Shown: positions 1 to 10,914, numbered from the stretch's first letter. The stretch: DNA of 64,000 nucleotides from Gammaproteobacteria bacterium HGW-Gammaproteobacteria-15 (GCA_002840125.1 PGZF01000001.1:1059237-1123236); one strand, 5' to 3'. Numbers and translations: made by a program. The notes: generated by a model from the sequence alone, not told the origin.

Positions 1-31
1 ACTTTAGTTAAAGCGTTTTACTCTAACCGCA

Positions 32-48
32 CAGTGGTCAGACCTCTC
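32..48 (+). promoter_or_regulatory. FadR-like operator upstream of fadE
   Basis: The 17-base stretch centred on base 40 contains TGGTCAGACCT, close to the FadR operator core TGGTCNGACC of gammaproteobacterial fatty-acid degradation genes. It lies 14 bases before the fadE start, where bound repressor would block transcription or initiation. The motif is seen directly; FadR control is inferred from the family and from the identity of the downstream gene. Confidence 0.7.
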
Positions 49-62
49 ATTGGGAGAAAAAA

Positions 63-2531
63 ATGGAAGGGTTAGTTTTTTCTGCGGTACTTATCGCCGC
101 AATTGGCATACTGGCGTATAACCGCGCCAGCTTAACAATGTTTACTGCCGTTATCGCAGTAATACTGGCAGCAGGCACAGCATTAGATATAGTTGGCGTA
201 ATAAGCTGGATAGTATTTTTACTCATTACACTGCCGCTGAACATTGCCGCAGTACGCCAGCAATACCTGACTAAACCGCTACTTAAAGTGTACCGTAAAA
301 TCATGCCGGAAATGTCCAGCACTGAGAAAGAAGCGATCGACGCCGGTACTACCTGGTGGGAAGCTGACTTATTCCGTGGCAACCCGGATTGGCATAAAAT
401 GCATAACTTCCCGGTACCGCGGTTAAGTGCCGAAGAGCAGGCCTTCCTCGACGGCCCGGTAGAAGAAGTGCTGGCCATCATGGATGACTGGCACACCACA
501 CATGAACGTGCTGACCTAACACCTGAAGTCTATCAGTATTTAAAAGACAAAGGCTTTTTCGCCATGATCATCAAAAAAGAATATGGTGGTCTGGAGTTCT
601 CAGCTTATGCGCAGTCTTGTGTACTGCAAAAGCTCACCAGCAAGAGCATGGTGTTATCCAGTATCGTCGGTGTACCTAATTCTTTAGGCCCGGGAGAACT
701 GCTGCAACACTATGGTACTGACGAGCAGAAAAACCATTATTTGCCAAGGCTGGCAAAAGGTCTGGAAGTGCCATGTTTTGCGCTAACCAGCCCGGAAGCA
801 GGTTCAGACGCCGGTGCTATTCCCGATACCGGTATTATTTGTAAGGGCCAGTGGGAAGGCGAAGAAGTTATTGGTATGCGCCTGACCTGGGATAAACGCT
901 ATATCACACTGGCGCCTATTGCTACTGTACTGGGCCTGGCGTTTAAATTGTACGATCCGGAAAAATTACTCGGTGACAAAGAAGAGCTCGGCATTACCTG
1001 TGCACTTATTCCTGTCAGTACGCCGGGCGTAAAAATTGGCCGCCGTCACTTTCCGCTAAATGTGCCGTTTCAAAACGGCCCTACCCAGGGTAAAGATATT
1101 TTTGTCCCGCTGGATTACATTATCGGCGGCGCGAAAATGGCCGGTCAGGGCTGGCGTATGCTGGTAGAGTGTTTGTCTGTAGGCCGCGCTATTACCCTGC
1201 CATCTAACAGCACTGGCGGTATTAAAGCGGTAGCCATGGCAACCGGCGCTTATGCCCGTATTCGTCGTCAGTTCAGATTGCCGATTGGTAAGATGGAAGG
1301 CGTGGAAGAAGCAATGGCTCGTATTGGCGGTTATGCCTATATGGCTGATGCCTCTACCACCATGTCTGTTGGCTCCATAGATTTAGGCGAGAAGCCGTCA
1401 GTAATTTCAGCCATTACCAAATACCATATGACCGAACGGATGCGCCAGGCCATTATCGATGCAATGGACATTCACGGCGGTAAGGGCATTTGTATGGGCC
1501 CTAACAACTATCTGGCGCGCGGTTATCAGGGTGCTCCGGTAGCCATCACCGTAGAAGGCGCCAACATTTTAACCCGTAATATGATTATCTACGGTCAGGG
1601 CGCTATTCGCTGCCATCCTTATGTACTGGCCGAATTGCAAGCTGCCCAGTTAGACGATCAGGGTGCGGCAGTAACCGCATTTGATAAAGCGCTGTTTGGC
1701 CATATTGGTTTTGCTATCAGTAATTTCTTCCGTACCTTCTGGTTGTCATTAACCGGTGGTGCTTTTAGCAGCGCGCCTTATGGCGATGCAACGGCAAAAT
1801 ACTATAAGCAAATGAACCGCTTTAGTGCAGCGTTAGCGCTGATGTCAGATGTTGCTATGGGAACTTTGGGCGGTGACTTAAAACGTCGCGAGCGGATCTC
1901 GGCCCGTTTGGGTGACATTTTAAGTATGCTGTATCTAACGTCTGCAGTGTTAAAACGCTACAACGACGAAGGCCGTAAGATTGACGATTTACCGCTGGTA
2001 CAATGGGCTTGTGAAGATAATCTGGCGAAAGCTCAGCTGGCACTGAATGAGTTATTTGACAACTTCCCTAACCGCGCAGTGGGCGTGGTGTTAAAACGGG
2101 TAGTATTTCCATGGGGCCGTACCTTACGTAAAGCGTCAGATGTTATTGAGCACAAGGTTGCCCGCATTATGCAAACACCGGGTGAAGCACGCTCACGTCT
2201 GGGCCATCATTTATACCTGAAGAACGAACCGTTAAATCAGTTAGGCTTAATGGAGCAGGCATTGCGCGATGTGCTGGCCGCAGAACCGGTGTTTGATAAG
2301 GTTACCCATGCTGCCGGTAAGCGCCTGCCGTTCTATCGCCTGAATGAAGTTGCCGAGTTAGGTTTACAGCTAAAAGTTATTAGCGAAGCCGAAGCCGAAC
2401 AACTGCGGGTGGCTGAACGTGGCCGTTTATTTGCCATTAATGTTGATGATTTTGCCCCCGAATATCTGGCTGCAGATAAAACCCTGACCCAACAAGGTGC
2501 AGGTGCAGTAGAGAAAGATCAGGCTGCATAA
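63..2531 (+). CDS. fadE: acyl-CoA dehydrogenase FadE
   Basis: First oxidation step of fatty-acid beta-oxidation: FAD-dependent conversion of acyl-CoA to trans-2-enoyl-CoA. The 822-residue length matches the long FadE type (E. coli about 814), unlike the roughly 380-residue short acyl-CoA dehydrogenases. Residues 1-65 form two hydrophobic membrane segments; the dehydrogenase body follows, with the region [20 protein letters not shown] and the VEGANILTR stretch typical of the family near residues 470-515, and a FadE-specific C-terminal domain after about 600. The start is supported by GGGAG six bases upstream. A FadR-like site precedes it and a strong terminator follows, so it is probably monocistronic and induced by fatty acids. 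Confidence 0.95.
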   Translation: MEGLVFSAVLIAAIGILAYNRASLTMFTAVIAVILAAGTALDIVGVISWIVFLLITLPLNIAAVRQQYLTKPLLKVYRKIMPEMSSTEKEAIDAGTTWWEADLFRGNPDWHKMHNFPVPRLSAEEQAFLDGPVEEVLAIMDDWHTTHERADLTPEVYQYLKDKGFFAMIIKKEYGGLEFSAYAQSCVLQKLTSKSMVLSSIVGVPNSLGPGELLQHYGTDEQKNHYLPRLAKGLEVPCFALTSPEAGSDAGAIPDTGIICKGQWEGEEVIGMRLTWDKRYITLAPIATVLGLAFKLYDPEKLLGDKEELGITCALIPVSTPGVKIGRRHFPLNVPFQNGPTQGKDIFVPLDYIIGGAKMAGQGWRMLVECLSVGRAITLPSNSTGGIKAVAMATGAYARIRRQFRLPIGKMEGVEEAMARIGGYAYMADASTTMSVGSIDLGEKPSVISAITKYHMTERMRQAIIDAMDIHGGKGICMGPNNYLARGYQGAPVAITVEGANILTRNMIIYGQGAIRCHPYVLAELQAAQLDDQGAAVTAFDKALFGHIGFAISNFFRTFWLSLTGGAFSSAPYGDATAKYYKQMNRFSAALALMSDVAMGTLGGDLKRRERISARLGDILSMLYLTSAVLKRYNDEGRKIDDLPLVQWACEDNLAKAQLALNELFDNFPNRAVGVVLKRVVFPWGRTLRKASDVIEHKVARIMQTPGEARSRLGHHLYLKNEPLNQLGLMEQALRDVLAAEPVFDKVTHAAGKRLPFYRLNEVAELGLQLKVISEAEAEQLRVAERGRLFAINVDDFAPEYLAADKTLTQQGAGAVEKDQAA

Positions 2532-2550
2532 ATCATTTTTTAACTGATAA

Positions 2551-2582
2551 AAAAACGCCGGTTTTCACACCGGCGTTTTTAT
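2551..2582. terminator. bidirectional rho-independent terminator between fadE and the nuclease gene
   Basis: An AACGCCGG/CCGGCGTT stem with an eight-base loop is flanked by an A run on the left and a T run on the right, so it can end transcription of fadE (+) and of the convergent nuclease gene (-). Confidence 0.85.
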
Positions 2583-2596
2583 TTATTGCAATCTGC

Positions 2597-5179
2597 TTAG
2601 TTAAAGTTCACCACTAATTCAGCTGAACAGCTGGATGTGGCCTGCTGACAAATTTTATAAGTCACGCTTGGCGCTTCAGAACGGAAGTTGTCGTTAATAC
2701 GCCCTGGCACAGTCAAATCCCGCACGGCTTCATTGTCGCGATACAAGATTAGCCCTGTCGCATCACCGCTCCAGTCCAGCTGCACCAGGCTCATACCAAA
2801 ACGGGCGCGCACGGTGCGCAGTAGTTCCAGACTGGCATCCAGTGGTGGTAAAGCTCCCGGCAAACTAAAGGATACAATTACCGGATCATGATCTGACGAG
2901 CGATAGGCATCAGGCGCATAAAAATCGAGCTGCTGCTGGGGTGATTTAAACTCAACGTTATAATCCAGCGCTATTGGCTCATCGGCGTTAATATTCCATT
3001 TAGTGGCATCGGCCAGATACTGCAGCGCCACATCGTTCAGCAAGGCGTGGTCCAATGAACCCGACAAGCCAGAGAACACATAACTATGGCCCGATTTACC
3101 CAGCGCATCAAACACGTTGATATAACCGGCCTGGGCCAGCGTAGTAATAGGATCTTCTTTGGCGTAAGCGTTTAAGTCGCCCATTACCACTGCCGGAATA
3201 TCGGCAAAGTGTTCTGCAGCAAAAATACCAATTGCCTGAGCTGCGCGGGTACGTGTCAGGTTACAGTTGCCCTGGCCATCGCCGGTATCCGGATCTGCAG
3301 CACCGCAAGCAGAACCTTTGGATTTTAAGTGGTTAACCATCACTGCAAACTCAGCATTATTTTCTAACAGGTTAAAACGCTGCGCCAGCATAGGCCGGTT
3401 ACTGCTATCGTTAAACAAGGCCGCGCCCTGGGCATCTTTTGCTGAGTTTACTGAATTAAGGATCAACAACTCACCTGCTGGCTGCACCTGATCAGCACGG
3501 TAGATCAAGCCTACCGCTATTTCATCAGTACCCACCGGGCCTGCTGCACTAACATACTGCCAGCTGTTGTTGCCTGAAGCCGCACGCACCCCCTGCACCA
3601 GATCAGCAATAGCAGAAGTACTGCTGTAGCCGTCGTTCTCAATTTCCATCAAACCAATAACACTGACATCCATCGCAACCATAGCAGACAGGATCTTCGC
3701 CCGCTGGCGTTCAAACTCTACTGCAGTATTAGCACCACGCGCTGTCGGGAAGCCACCGCCAGTGCCATTACCGTTAAAGTAATTCAGCACATTGAAACTG
3801 GCCACTTTAACATTGCCATCGGCAGAGAGTTCCGGCGCGGCCGTTCTTGGGTTGCTATGCACAAAATTAACGCTTGTCGTTGGCATAATGCGGTACTCAT
3901 TAAATGAGTAATGCACGGTACCGGTTAAGTTGATCACGGTATCACCGCTACGCACAGGATTGCCGGACGATAAACCACCTGTAGGGTATGGTACTGTGGC
4001 AGGGTTCTGCACTGTGCTGGCGTCATCCAGTACAATTTTGTTAAGCGCATGCTCTGCTGCCAGCGCAATAGCATCAGCCCCCGGCGCAACAACCTGAGTT
4101 GGCGTATAACGGCGGCCATTGGCCAGGGTTAATTCACCATAACGGCCCAGAGTGTAAGTATCATTTACCGTTAATGGCTGGCTAAAGCGCACCAACATGC
4201 CTTCTACCGCTTCAAGCTCACTTAAATTCAGTACCGGTAAGCTGATCTCTGTTGGTTGTGGTAATTCGCTGCTACCACAATCGAGTGTAGCGCTGATATT
4301 GCCAAGCTGGGTTTGGGTAAAATACTCAGCTACGGTGCCTTGTACGCGCACACGCTGGCCAACCGCAACACCCAGGTTGCTGCTGCTTACATAAACAAAC
4401 AGCCCTTCTGAGGTGGCCGGATTATTATCCTGCTCTGCGCCTACAGCCTGCACGGTGTAGCCTTGTAAGCCTGGTAAAGTATCAGTAACTACGGCTTCAA
4501 TCTGCACTACCTGGCCAACCAACGGGCTTGCCATACCACTACCTTGTATTGCAGAAATTGCCGTTGCTGGCTCACCACAGCTTAAAATCGGCTCTGGTTC
4601 CGGATCAGGATCTGGCCCCGGGCCACCGCCTTCACCATTAAATAAACCGAGATCAGAAAAATCGTTAACCGGAAATCCATTCCATTCATCAGCCGGTTCA
4701 AAAACGTCGAACTGATTGGTGTCGTACATTACTGCTTTACGACGTAATGTCCGGTCAATGGTCGCCGTATCGCCACTGCCCCAGGCCGTACCGGGGTTAA
4801 AACCAACCTGCCCGAATGAATCAATTACAACACCATCTTTACGCAAGGTTATGGCATCGTTGCCATTCCAGGACGCATTACCTGAGACCTGATTTGCCAG
4901 GTCTCTTAGCTCCGCTACGGCACTGGTATGCACATATACAAAAGTACCACCTGCCGGCACAGTACCATTAAGCGTAGTGGTATTGGTTGCTGTTGCAGCA
5001 CCATTGGCAAATACCTGTATTGTATAACCATTGAGTGAAATAGCTTGTTCGGTCGGGTTGTATAGTTCAAGTGCTTTATTGTTACCCGAGCCTTCTACAT
5101 ATTCTGAAATAAACAATTCGGCATTTACTGCCGGTGCCAATAACATGGCGATAGTTGCTGATAGAGTCCTGATTTTCAT
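2597..5179 (-). CDS. secreted ExeM/NucH-like endonuclease/exonuclease/phosphatase with lamin-tail domain
   Basis: Probable extracellular DNase releasing nutrients or remodelling matrix DNA, as described for Shewanella ExeM. The 860-residue protein has a Sec signal peptide (cleavage near VNAE, residue 21), a lamin-tail domain (about 20-150, LFISEYVEGSGNNKALELYN), a short acidic Pro-rich linker (about 190, repeated DP/EP), an OB-fold YhcR-like domain (about 200-330), and an endonuclease/exonuclease/phosphatase domain (about 440-770) with SFNVLNYF, LMEIEND, NHLKSKG, GDLNAY and the catalytic SDHDP. A fibronectin-like tail ends the protein; I see no GlyGly-CTERM anchor, so it should be fully secreted. 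GGGAGAACAC supports the start. Confidence 0.88.
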   Translation of the reverse strand: MKIRTLSATIAMLLAPAVNAELFISEYVEGSGNNKALELYNPTEQAISLNGYTIQVFANGAATATNTTTLNGTVPAGGTFVYVHTSAVAELRDLANQVSGNASWNGNDAITLRKDGVVIDSFGQVGFNPGTAWGSGDTATIDRTLRRKAVMYDTNQFDVFEPADEWNGFPVNDFSDLGLFNGEGGGPGPDPDPEPEPILSCGEPATAISAIQGSGMASPLVGQVVQIEAVVTDTLPGLQGYTVQAVGAEQDNNPATSEGLFVYVSSSNLGVAVGQRVRVQGTVAEYFTQTQLGNISATLDCGSSELPQPTEISLPVLNLSELEAVEGMLVRFSQPLTVNDTYTLGRYGELTLANGRRYTPTQVVAPGADAIALAAEHALNKIVLDDASTVQNPATVPYPTGGLSSGNPVRSGDTVINLTGTVHYSFNEYRIMPTTSVNFVHSNPRTAAPELSADGNVKVASFNVLNYFNGNGTGGGFPTARGANTAVEFERQRAKILSAMVAMDVSVIGLMEIENDGYSSTSAIADLVQGVRAASGNNSWQYVSAAGPVGTDEIAVGLIYRADQVQPAGELLILNSVNSAKDAQGAALFNDSSNRPMLAQRFNLLENNAEFAVMVNHLKSKGSACGAADPDTGDGQGNCNLTRTRAAQAIGIFAAEHFADIPAVVMGDLNAYAKEDPITTLAQAGYINVFDALGKSGHSYVFSGLSGSLDHALLNDVALQYLADATKWNINADEPIALDYNVEFKSPQQQLDFYAPDAYRSSDHDPVIVSFSLPGALPPLDASLELLRTVRARFGMSLVQLDWSGDATGLILYRDNEAVRDLTVPGRINDNFRSEAPSVTYKICQQATSSCSAELVVNFN

Positions 5180-5432
5180 GTGTTCTCCCTGGAGGTGTTA
5201 TTAAGGACATCTGAATATAAAGCGCTTTTATGGCAGATTCATTAACTTTATCTGTTGAATTTCGCTTATTTTCTTACATCTAACTGTCAATAAAATTTAC
5301 ACCGTACTAACCAGCTGTTTTACATCAATATGTAAATTAAGTAGACGTAAAGCCATCTAATTTTAAAGCGGTACTTCCATCTGACGTCAGGATCAGGTTT
5401 ACTGTGTCAGACTATAAATAACGGAGCCCGAT

Positions 5433-5714
5433 ATGTTTAAAGTGAATCAGTATTTTGATGGCAAAGTTGCCTCTATTGCCTTTGAAGGCGAGCAGTTACC
5501 GGCAACAGTAGGCGTAATGGCACCGGGCGAATACGAGTTTGGTACCAGCCAGCATGAAGTGATGACAGTAATAAGCGGCGCGCTGACCGTGTTACTGCCT
5601 GGAGCAAACGGCTGGCAAACCTTTAGCCGCGGCCAGCATTTTTCGGTACCAGCTGACAGTAAGTTTCAGTTGCAGGTAGCGGTAGATACTGCGTACCTTT
5701 GCACTTACGCCTGA
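5433..5714 (+). CDS. ppnP: pyrimidine/purine nucleoside phosphorylase PpnP
   Basis: A 93-residue cupin-fold protein of the PpnP (YaiE, DUF1255) family, which phosphorolyses several nucleosides to base plus ribose-1-phosphate. Family hallmarks visible are [16 protein letters not shown] at the N-terminus, the central [20 protein letters not shown] block and the terminal AYLCTYA. The length equals that of the family. It is followed after 36 bases by an ABC exporter gene on the same strand; no functional link is evident. An AACGGAG element precedes the start. Confidence 0.9.
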   Translation: MFKVNQYFDGKVASIAFEGEQLPATVGVMAPGEYEFGTSQHEVMTVISGALTVLLPGANGWQTFSRGQHFSVPADSKFQLQVAVDTAYLCTYA

Positions 5715-5750
5715 TGCAATAACCCTATGCCAAAGTAACAAGGAACCACC

Positions 5751-7553
5751 ATGCGCGGTATGCGCTCTGCAGCTAAACAACCCGAACCCGCCAAAAGACC
5801 TGAAGCAACCAGCCTGAAACAGACACTGGCCATGTTATGGCCTTACCTGTGGCAATTTAAATACCGCGTATTGCTGGCGTTGCTGGCTTTAGTTGCTGCT
5901 AAAGCCGCCACCCTGCTAATGCCACTGGCATTAAAATATATCGTTGATGCACTCGATCAGGGCCAGCACAATCTGCTGGTGGTGCCGCTGGCTATGTTAT
6001 TGCTATATGGTGGTTTGCGTTTTGCCAGCGTGTTTTTCGGTGAAGTACGCGACGCCCTGTTTGGCCGGGTAACCGAGCATGCCATGCGCAAGCTGGGCCT
6101 GCGGGTATTTCAGCATTTGCATAGTTTAGAGCTGGCGTTTCACCTGGACCGGCAAACCGGCGGTATTAGCCGCGATATTGAGCGCGGCACCAACGGCCTG
6201 AGTTTTTTAATGCGCTTTTTAATGTTTAATATCGCGCCAACTTTATTTGAAATTCTGGCTGTAGCGCTGATTTTCGCTACGCTGTTTTCACCACTTTACT
6301 CGGTTGTTACCGTGCTGGCTGTTGCGGTGTATATCTTTTTTACTGTGGTGATTACCGAATGGCGCAACAAATACACCCGCGAAGCCAACCAGGCCGATAA
6401 CACCACTAACAGCCGCGCCGTTGACAGCCTGCTTAACTATGAAACGGTAAAGTATTTTAATAACGAGCACTACGAGGCACAAACCTACGACAGCTTTCTG
6501 GCAAAGTGGGAGCAAGCCCGCTTAAAAAACCGTTTAAGCCTGCTGGCATTAAACTCGGGCCAGGCGTTGATTATTGCCGCCGCTATTACCGCGCTAATGT
6601 GGCTGGCGGCAGACGAAGTTGTCAGTAAACAGCTGACACTGGGCGATTTAGTGATGGTTAATGCTTACATGATCCAATTATTTTTACCGCTTAACTTCCT
6701 GGGTTTTGTTTATCGCGAAATCCGCCGGGCGTTAACAGATTTAGAAAATATGCTCGGCTTACTAAAGCGCAAACCAGATATTACCGACGCAGCGGATGCC
6801 CCCACCCTGCAACTTGCTAACGGCAGTATCCGTTTTCAGCAGGTCGATTTTGCTTACCAGAGTGAACGCCCTATTTTGCAGCAGCTAAGTTTTACGGTGC
6901 CGCCCGGCAGCAAGGTTGCCATAGTCGGTGCCAGTGGCGCCGGTAAAAGCACTATCGCCCGGCTGCTATACCGCTTTTACAGTATCACAGGCGGCAGGAT
7001 CTGCATTGATGATCAGGATATCAGCACCGTTACGCTTGACAGCCTGCGCCGTGCTATTGCCATAGTGCCGCAAGACACCGTGCTGTTCAACAGCAGCATA
7101 CGTGACAATATCCGCTACGGCCGCCCGGATGCCAGCGAGCAGGAGGTTGAACAAGCGATAGACCTGGCGCACCTGCGTAGCTTTATTAATAGCCTGCCGC
7201 ACGGCGATGCAACTGTGGTAGGCGAGCGCGGGCTAAAAGTATCCGGAGGCGAAAAACAGCGTATAGCCATAGCGCGGGCTATTTTAAAGAAATCGCCGAT
7301 TCTGGTATTCGATGAAGCCACCTCAGCGCTCGACTCAACATCTGAGCAAGCCATATTACAAGCCATGCGCGAAGTAGCCCGCAATCACACCAGTGTAGTG
7401 ATAGCACATCGGTTATCTACTATTACTGATGCCGACAACATTATTGTATTAAAGCAAGGCCGGCTGGCCGAGCAAGGCACCCATGACGTGCTGTTAGCCG
7501 CTAATGGTGAATACGCCCGCATGTGGCAGTTGCAACAAAAGCAGCTGCGTTAA
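5751..7553 (+). CDS. Atm1/ABCB7-type ABC exporter (fused permease-ATPase)
   Basis: A half-transporter of 600 residues expected to dimerise in the inner membrane. Residues about 25-330 hold six transmembrane helices; about 360-600 form the nucleotide-binding domain with Walker A GASGAGKST, Q-loop PQDTVLF, signature VSGGEKQRIAIAR, Walker B ILVFDEATSALD and switch AHRLST. The sequence style (FHLDRQTGGISRDIERGTNGL, FNNEHYEAQTY) is that of the Atm1/ABCB7 heavy-metal tolerance subfamily, whose bacterial members export glutathione-bound metals or persulfides. The substrate here is inferred. AAGGA upstream supports the start. Confidence 0.9.
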   Translation: MRGMRSAAKQPEPAKRPEATSLKQTLAMLWPYLWQFKYRVLLALLALVAAKAATLLMPLALKYIVDALDQGQHNLLVVPLAMLLLYGGLRFASVFFGEVRDALFGRVTEHAMRKLGLRVFQHLHSLELAFHLDRQTGGISRDIERGTNGLSFLMRFLMFNIAPTLFEILAVALIFATLFSPLYSVVTVLAVAVYIFFTVVITEWRNKYTREANQADNTTNSRAVDSLLNYETVKYFNNEHYEAQTYDSFLAKWEQARLKNRLSLLALNSGQALIIAAAITALMWLAADEVVSKQLTLGDLVMVNAYMIQLFLPLNFLGFVYREIRRALTDLENMLGLLKRKPDITDAADAPTLQLANGSIRFQQVDFAYQSERPILQQLSFTVPPGSKVAIVGASGAGKSTIARLLYRFYSITGGRICIDDQDISTVTLDSLRRAIAIVPQDTVLFNSSIRDNIRYGRPDASEQEVEQAIDLAHLRSFINSLPHGDATVVGERGLKVSGGEKQRIAIARAILKKSPILVFDEATSALDSTSEQAILQAMREVARNHTSVVIAHRLSTITDADNIIVLKQGRLAEQGTHDVLLAANGEYARMWQLQQKQLR

Positions 7554-7698
7554 CAAGCCGCAGCAGCTGTCACCGGCACAACGCCACTCTGTAGTACAGT
7601 AGGCTGGCGTTTACCGCCAGTGCCTGTTTATACTGGTGCAGTTAATCCACGGCCATCTTTTTATAACAAAATACAAACAACAATGAAAAAGGTACCCT

Positions 7699-9537
7699 AT
7701 GATCACATTTAAACTCTCTGCCACCGCGTTGCTGGTGAGTTCAGCGTTGCTGCTCAGCGGCTGCAGCCCACAGCAACAAGCCGACGCACCACAGCAGGCG
7801 GAACAAAAACAACTTACCGAGGCTGATGCACAGGCGTTTCTGGCTGAAACTGAAACCAAGCTGGTACAGCTGTACAAAGAGTCCAACCGCGCCGAGTGGA
7901 TTTACTCAAACTTTATTACCGAAGATACCGCGTCACTGGCCGCTGATGTCAATGAGAAGCTGACCGTTGAAATGGTACAGTTGGCCACAGCCGCAGCAAA
8001 ATTTGACCAGGTTAGTTTATCCGCTGACAGCCGGCGCAAGCTGGATAAACTCAAGCTGGCACTAACCTTACCCGCACCACAAGATGCAGCCAAAACCGCC
8101 GAAATGGCGAAAATTGTTGCTGATTTGGGCGGCATCTACGGGAAAGGTAAATACTGTAAGGCCGACGGTAAGTGTTTGTCGCTGGGTGAGATGTCAGCCA
8201 TTATGGCCAGCAGCCGCGACTATAACGAACAGCTGGAAATGTGGCAGGGCTGGCGTGAGATCAGCAAGCCGATGCGGCCGCTATACACGCGCTTAATTGA
8301 GCTGACCAATGAGGGTGCCAAAGAGCTGGGCTATGCCGATACCGGCGCGATGTGGCGCTCTAAATACGATATGCCAGCCGATGATTTTGCCAACGAGCTA
8401 GACCGGGTATGGGGCCAGGTAAAACCGCTGTATGAGTCGTTGCACTGCCATGTGCGCAGCAAATTATCTGAGCAATACGGTGCCGACAAAGTGCCGCTGG
8501 ATAAACCCATTCCGGCACATCTGCTGGGCAATATGTGGGCACAAAGCTGGGGTAATGTGTACGACTTAGTCGCACCGAAAGATGCCGATCCGGGCTATGA
8601 CGTTACCGAGCTTTTAGCCAAACATAACTACGACGAAATTAAAATGGTGCGTGGCGCCGAAGCGTTTTTCAGCTCATTGGGTTTTGCCCCGCTGCCGGAC
8701 ACTTTCTACCAGCGCTCACTGTTTACCAAGCCGGCCGATCGCGACGTAGAATGCCATGCTTCCGCCTGGGATTTAGATGCCAAAGACGATTTGCGCATTA
8801 AAATGTGCATCCAGCGCACCGGAGAAGAGTTTTCGGTAATTCACCACGAACTGGGACACAACTATTACCAGCGCGCCTACAAAGATCAGCCGGTGTATTA
8901 TCAGGAAAGCGCCAATGACGGCTTCCATGAAGCTATCGGCGACACTATCGCTTTGTCGGTTACGCCGGATTACTTAAAACAAATTGGTTTACTGGATAAG
9001 GTACCGGATGAGAGCAAAGACATTGGCCTGTTGCTAAAAATGGCGATGGACAAAATTGCCTTTGTGCCCTTTGGTTTGTTAGTCGACCAGTGGCGCTGGC
9101 AGGTATTTAACGGCCAGATCACGCCAGAGCAATACAACGAAGCCTGGTGGCAACTGCGTGAAAAATACCAGGGCGTCGCCGCGCCAATCGCGCGTAGTGA
9201 AGCGGATTTTGATCCGGGCGCCAAGTACCATGTGCCGGGCAATGTACCCTACACCCGTTATTTCTTAGCGCATATTTTGCAGTTCCAGTTCCATAAGGCA
9301 CTGTGTGATATCGCCGGTAACGAAGGTGCGGTGCATCGCTGCTCGATATACAACAGCAAAGAGGCCGGCGCTAAGCTAAACCAAATGCTGGAAATGGGCT
9401 CCAGTCAGCCATGGCAGCAAGCGCTTGAGGTAGTAACCGGCAAACCAGAGATGGATGCCAGCGCCATACTAGCCTACTTCGCACCGCTGCAAGCTTACTT
9501 AGACGAGCAAAATAAAGGTATGCAGTGCGGCTGGTAA
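7699..9537 (+). CDS. M2-family zinc metallopeptidase (peptidyl-dipeptidase, ACE-like) lipoprotein
   Basis: A 612-residue bacterial homologue of angiotensin-converting enzyme that should remove dipeptides from peptide C-termini in the periplasm or at the outer membrane. A lipoprotein signal ends in LLLSGC (Cys at about 22). The zinc site is HHELGH (about 393-398) with the third ligand Glu in FHEAIGD about 25 residues later. Length and motif spacing match single-domain bacterial M2 enzymes. A GC-rich terminator lies directly downstream, so the gene is probably transcribed alone. Confidence 0.93.
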   Translation: MITFKLSATALLVSSALLLSGCSPQQQADAPQQAEQKQLTEADAQAFLAETETKLVQLYKESNRAEWIYSNFITEDTASLAADVNEKLTVEMVQLATAAAKFDQVSLSADSRRKLDKLKLALTLPAPQDAAKTAEMAKIVADLGGIYGKGKYCKADGKCLSLGEMSAIMASSRDYNEQLEMWQGWREISKPMRPLYTRLIELTNEGAKELGYADTGAMWRSKYDMPADDFANELDRVWGQVKPLYESLHCHVRSKLSEQYGADKVPLDKPIPAHLLGNMWAQSWGNVYDLVAPKDADPGYDVTELLAKHNYDEIKMVRGAEAFFSSLGFAPLPDTFYQRSLFTKPADRDVECHASAWDLDAKDDLRIKMCIQRTGEEFSVIHHELGHNYYQRAYKDQPVYYQESANDGFHEAIGDTIALSVTPDYLKQIGLLDKVPDESKDIGLLLKMAMDKIAFVPFGLLVDQWRWQVFNGQITPEQYNEAWWQLREKYQGVAAPIARSEADFDPGAKYHVPGNVPYTRYFLAHILQFQFHKALCDIAGNEGAVHRCSIYNSKEAGAKLNQMLEMGSSQPWQQALEVVTGKPEMDASAILAYFAPLQAYLDEQNKGMQCGW

Positions 9538-9556
9538 CAGCTAGCTGTTAAAAGAC

Positions 9557-9581
9557 AAAGCCTGCTTCGTGCAGGCTTTTT
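9557..9581 (+). terminator. rho-independent terminator after the M2 peptidase gene
   Basis: An AAAGCCTGC/GCAGGCTTT stem with a short TTCGT loop continues into a T run, 20 bases after the stop codon. The A run on the left may let it act for aqpZ as well. Confidence 0.85.
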
Positions 9582-9602
9582 AAATACGGCTAATAAACAC
9601 CA

Positions 9603-10298
9603 TTATGCCGTCTTAGTAGCACCACTGATATAACGATAAATCACTGCACCGATTACAGCACCGGCAATAGGCGCTAACCAGAATAACCATAACTGCGTTA
9701 CGGCCCAATCACCAACAAACACCGCCACACCGGTGCTACGCGCCGGGTTAACCGAGGTGTTAGTTACCGGTATGCTGATCAGGTGAATAAGGGTTAAACA
9801 CAAGCCTATGGCTATCGGCGCAAAGCCCTGGGGTGCACGTTTGTCGGTAGCGCCCATAATGACCACTAAAAACAGCATGGTCAGCACCACTTCCGTCAAC
9901 AGTGCCGCCTGCATACTGTAACCACCGGGTGAATGCGCACCATAACCATTGGAAGCAAAACCCGCCGATACATCAAAACCAGCTTTACCGGTGGCAATGC
10001 AATACAGTACAGCACCAGCAGTTATAGCCCCCAACACCTGTGACACTATATAGGGTAACAGCTGGTTCGCCGCAAAGCGGCCACCGGCCCATAAACCAAT
10101 AGATACAGCCGGGTTTAAATGGCAACCCGAAATATGGCCAATGGCATAAGCCATGGTTAATACCGTTAAACCAAAAGCTAACGACACGCCGGCAAAACCG
10201 ATACCCAACTCCGGAAACGCCGCCGCCAATACAGCGCTGCCACACCCACCCAGCACCAGCCAGAAGGTGCCGATAAACTCCGCAACATAAGATCTCAT
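9603..10298 (-). CDS. aqpZ: aquaporin Z (water channel)
   Basis: An inner-membrane MIP-family water channel of 231 residues with six transmembrane helices and both pore half-helices, HLNPAVS (about 62) and SVNPARS (about 185). The arginine after the second NPA, and H and C/T residues typical of AqpZ rather than glycerol facilitators, favour water specificity. The start has AAGGA twelve bases upstream. Transcribed alone, away from the neighbouring cassette cluster. Confidence 0.95.
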   Translation of the reverse strand: MRSYVAEFIGTFWLVLGGCGSAVLAAAFPELGIGFAGVSLAFGLTVLTMAYAIGHISGCHLNPAVSIGLWAGGRFAANQLLPYIVSQVLGAITAGAVLYCIATGKAGFDVSAGFASNGYGAHSPGGYSMQAALLTEVVLTMLFLVVIMGATDKRAPQGFAPIAIGLCLTLIHLISIPVTNTSVNPARSTGVAVFVGDWAVTQLWLFWLAPIAGAVIGAVIYRYISGATKTA

Positions 10299-10595
10299 AG
10301 TGTTTTTCCTTGTTTTAATTAACCATCTTCCAAATCACAAACAGTAAACCAGCACACCGCTACAACCTGGCTACTGCCATACAACATGTTGAAAATACTC
10401 TGAACACTCAGAAACAGCAAGAAAGAAACAACCCAACGCCATAGACTTATCAACCGCAAAACCATGGTGACAGATGAAGCAGTCTTTTTTGCTGATCGAC
10501 AACAGACAGGCCGCTAGCGCGGCCAGAAGAGCGGTTTTACCTGCTGACTCGGGAAAGGCATATTTGTGTTGCATGCTGCTGCCCCTGACTGCAAC

Positions 10596-10886
10596 TTACT
10601 CATAGGTTTTTCCACAATAAAGAAAAGTGGCTACTTTTTTCCACACCGAAGCGCCTGACAAGTTTTGGCTATCTCCAAAATTGGAGTCTTCTGCCCACGC
10701 GATGGCCGCGTCCAGAAAACTTTCAATTGAACCATTTTCCCATCCATTAGCGCCTGAGCTATAGGAGCTACTTGGATTGCGCATCTTTTTCTCTACCTCG
10801 TCCTGCCGATCGGCTTGAAGAGCTCGAACGAACCGTAAAAACGATTCTTCGTCACTTACTCGATCAAGCAATTTTTCTAATTCCAT
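10596..10886 (-). CDS. DUF7660-like small hypothetical cassette protein
   Basis: A 96-residue soluble protein that I recognise only as resembling the DUF7660 family (ending pattern W..GSIESFLDAAIAWAED..., then VWKKVATFLYCGKTYE), small proteins common in integron cassettes and polymorphic-toxin neighbourhoods. Function is unknown; an immunity-type role is possible. GAGG four bases before ATG supports the start, and the cassette core site GTTACAT lies 29 bases upstream of the ATG. Confidence 0.65.
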   Translation of the reverse strand: MELEKLLDRVSDEESFLRFVRALQADRQDEVEKKMRNPSSSYSSGANGWENGSIESFLDAAIAWAEDSNFGDSQNLSGASVWKKVATFLYCGKTYE

Positions 10887-10914
10887 GTAGCCTCAGGTCG
10901 ATGATAGTAATGGC

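Noticed and set aside
10371-10574. 67-residue minus-strand reading frame between aqpZ and the DUF7660-like gene
   Set aside because: Low-complexity composition, no family resemblance, overlaps the aqpZ upstream region; AGGGG upstream is the only support.
10580-10600. Third attC site after the DUF7660-like cassette
   Set aside because: TTGCA/TGCAA can pair but the core boxes and the bulge pattern of attC are missing.
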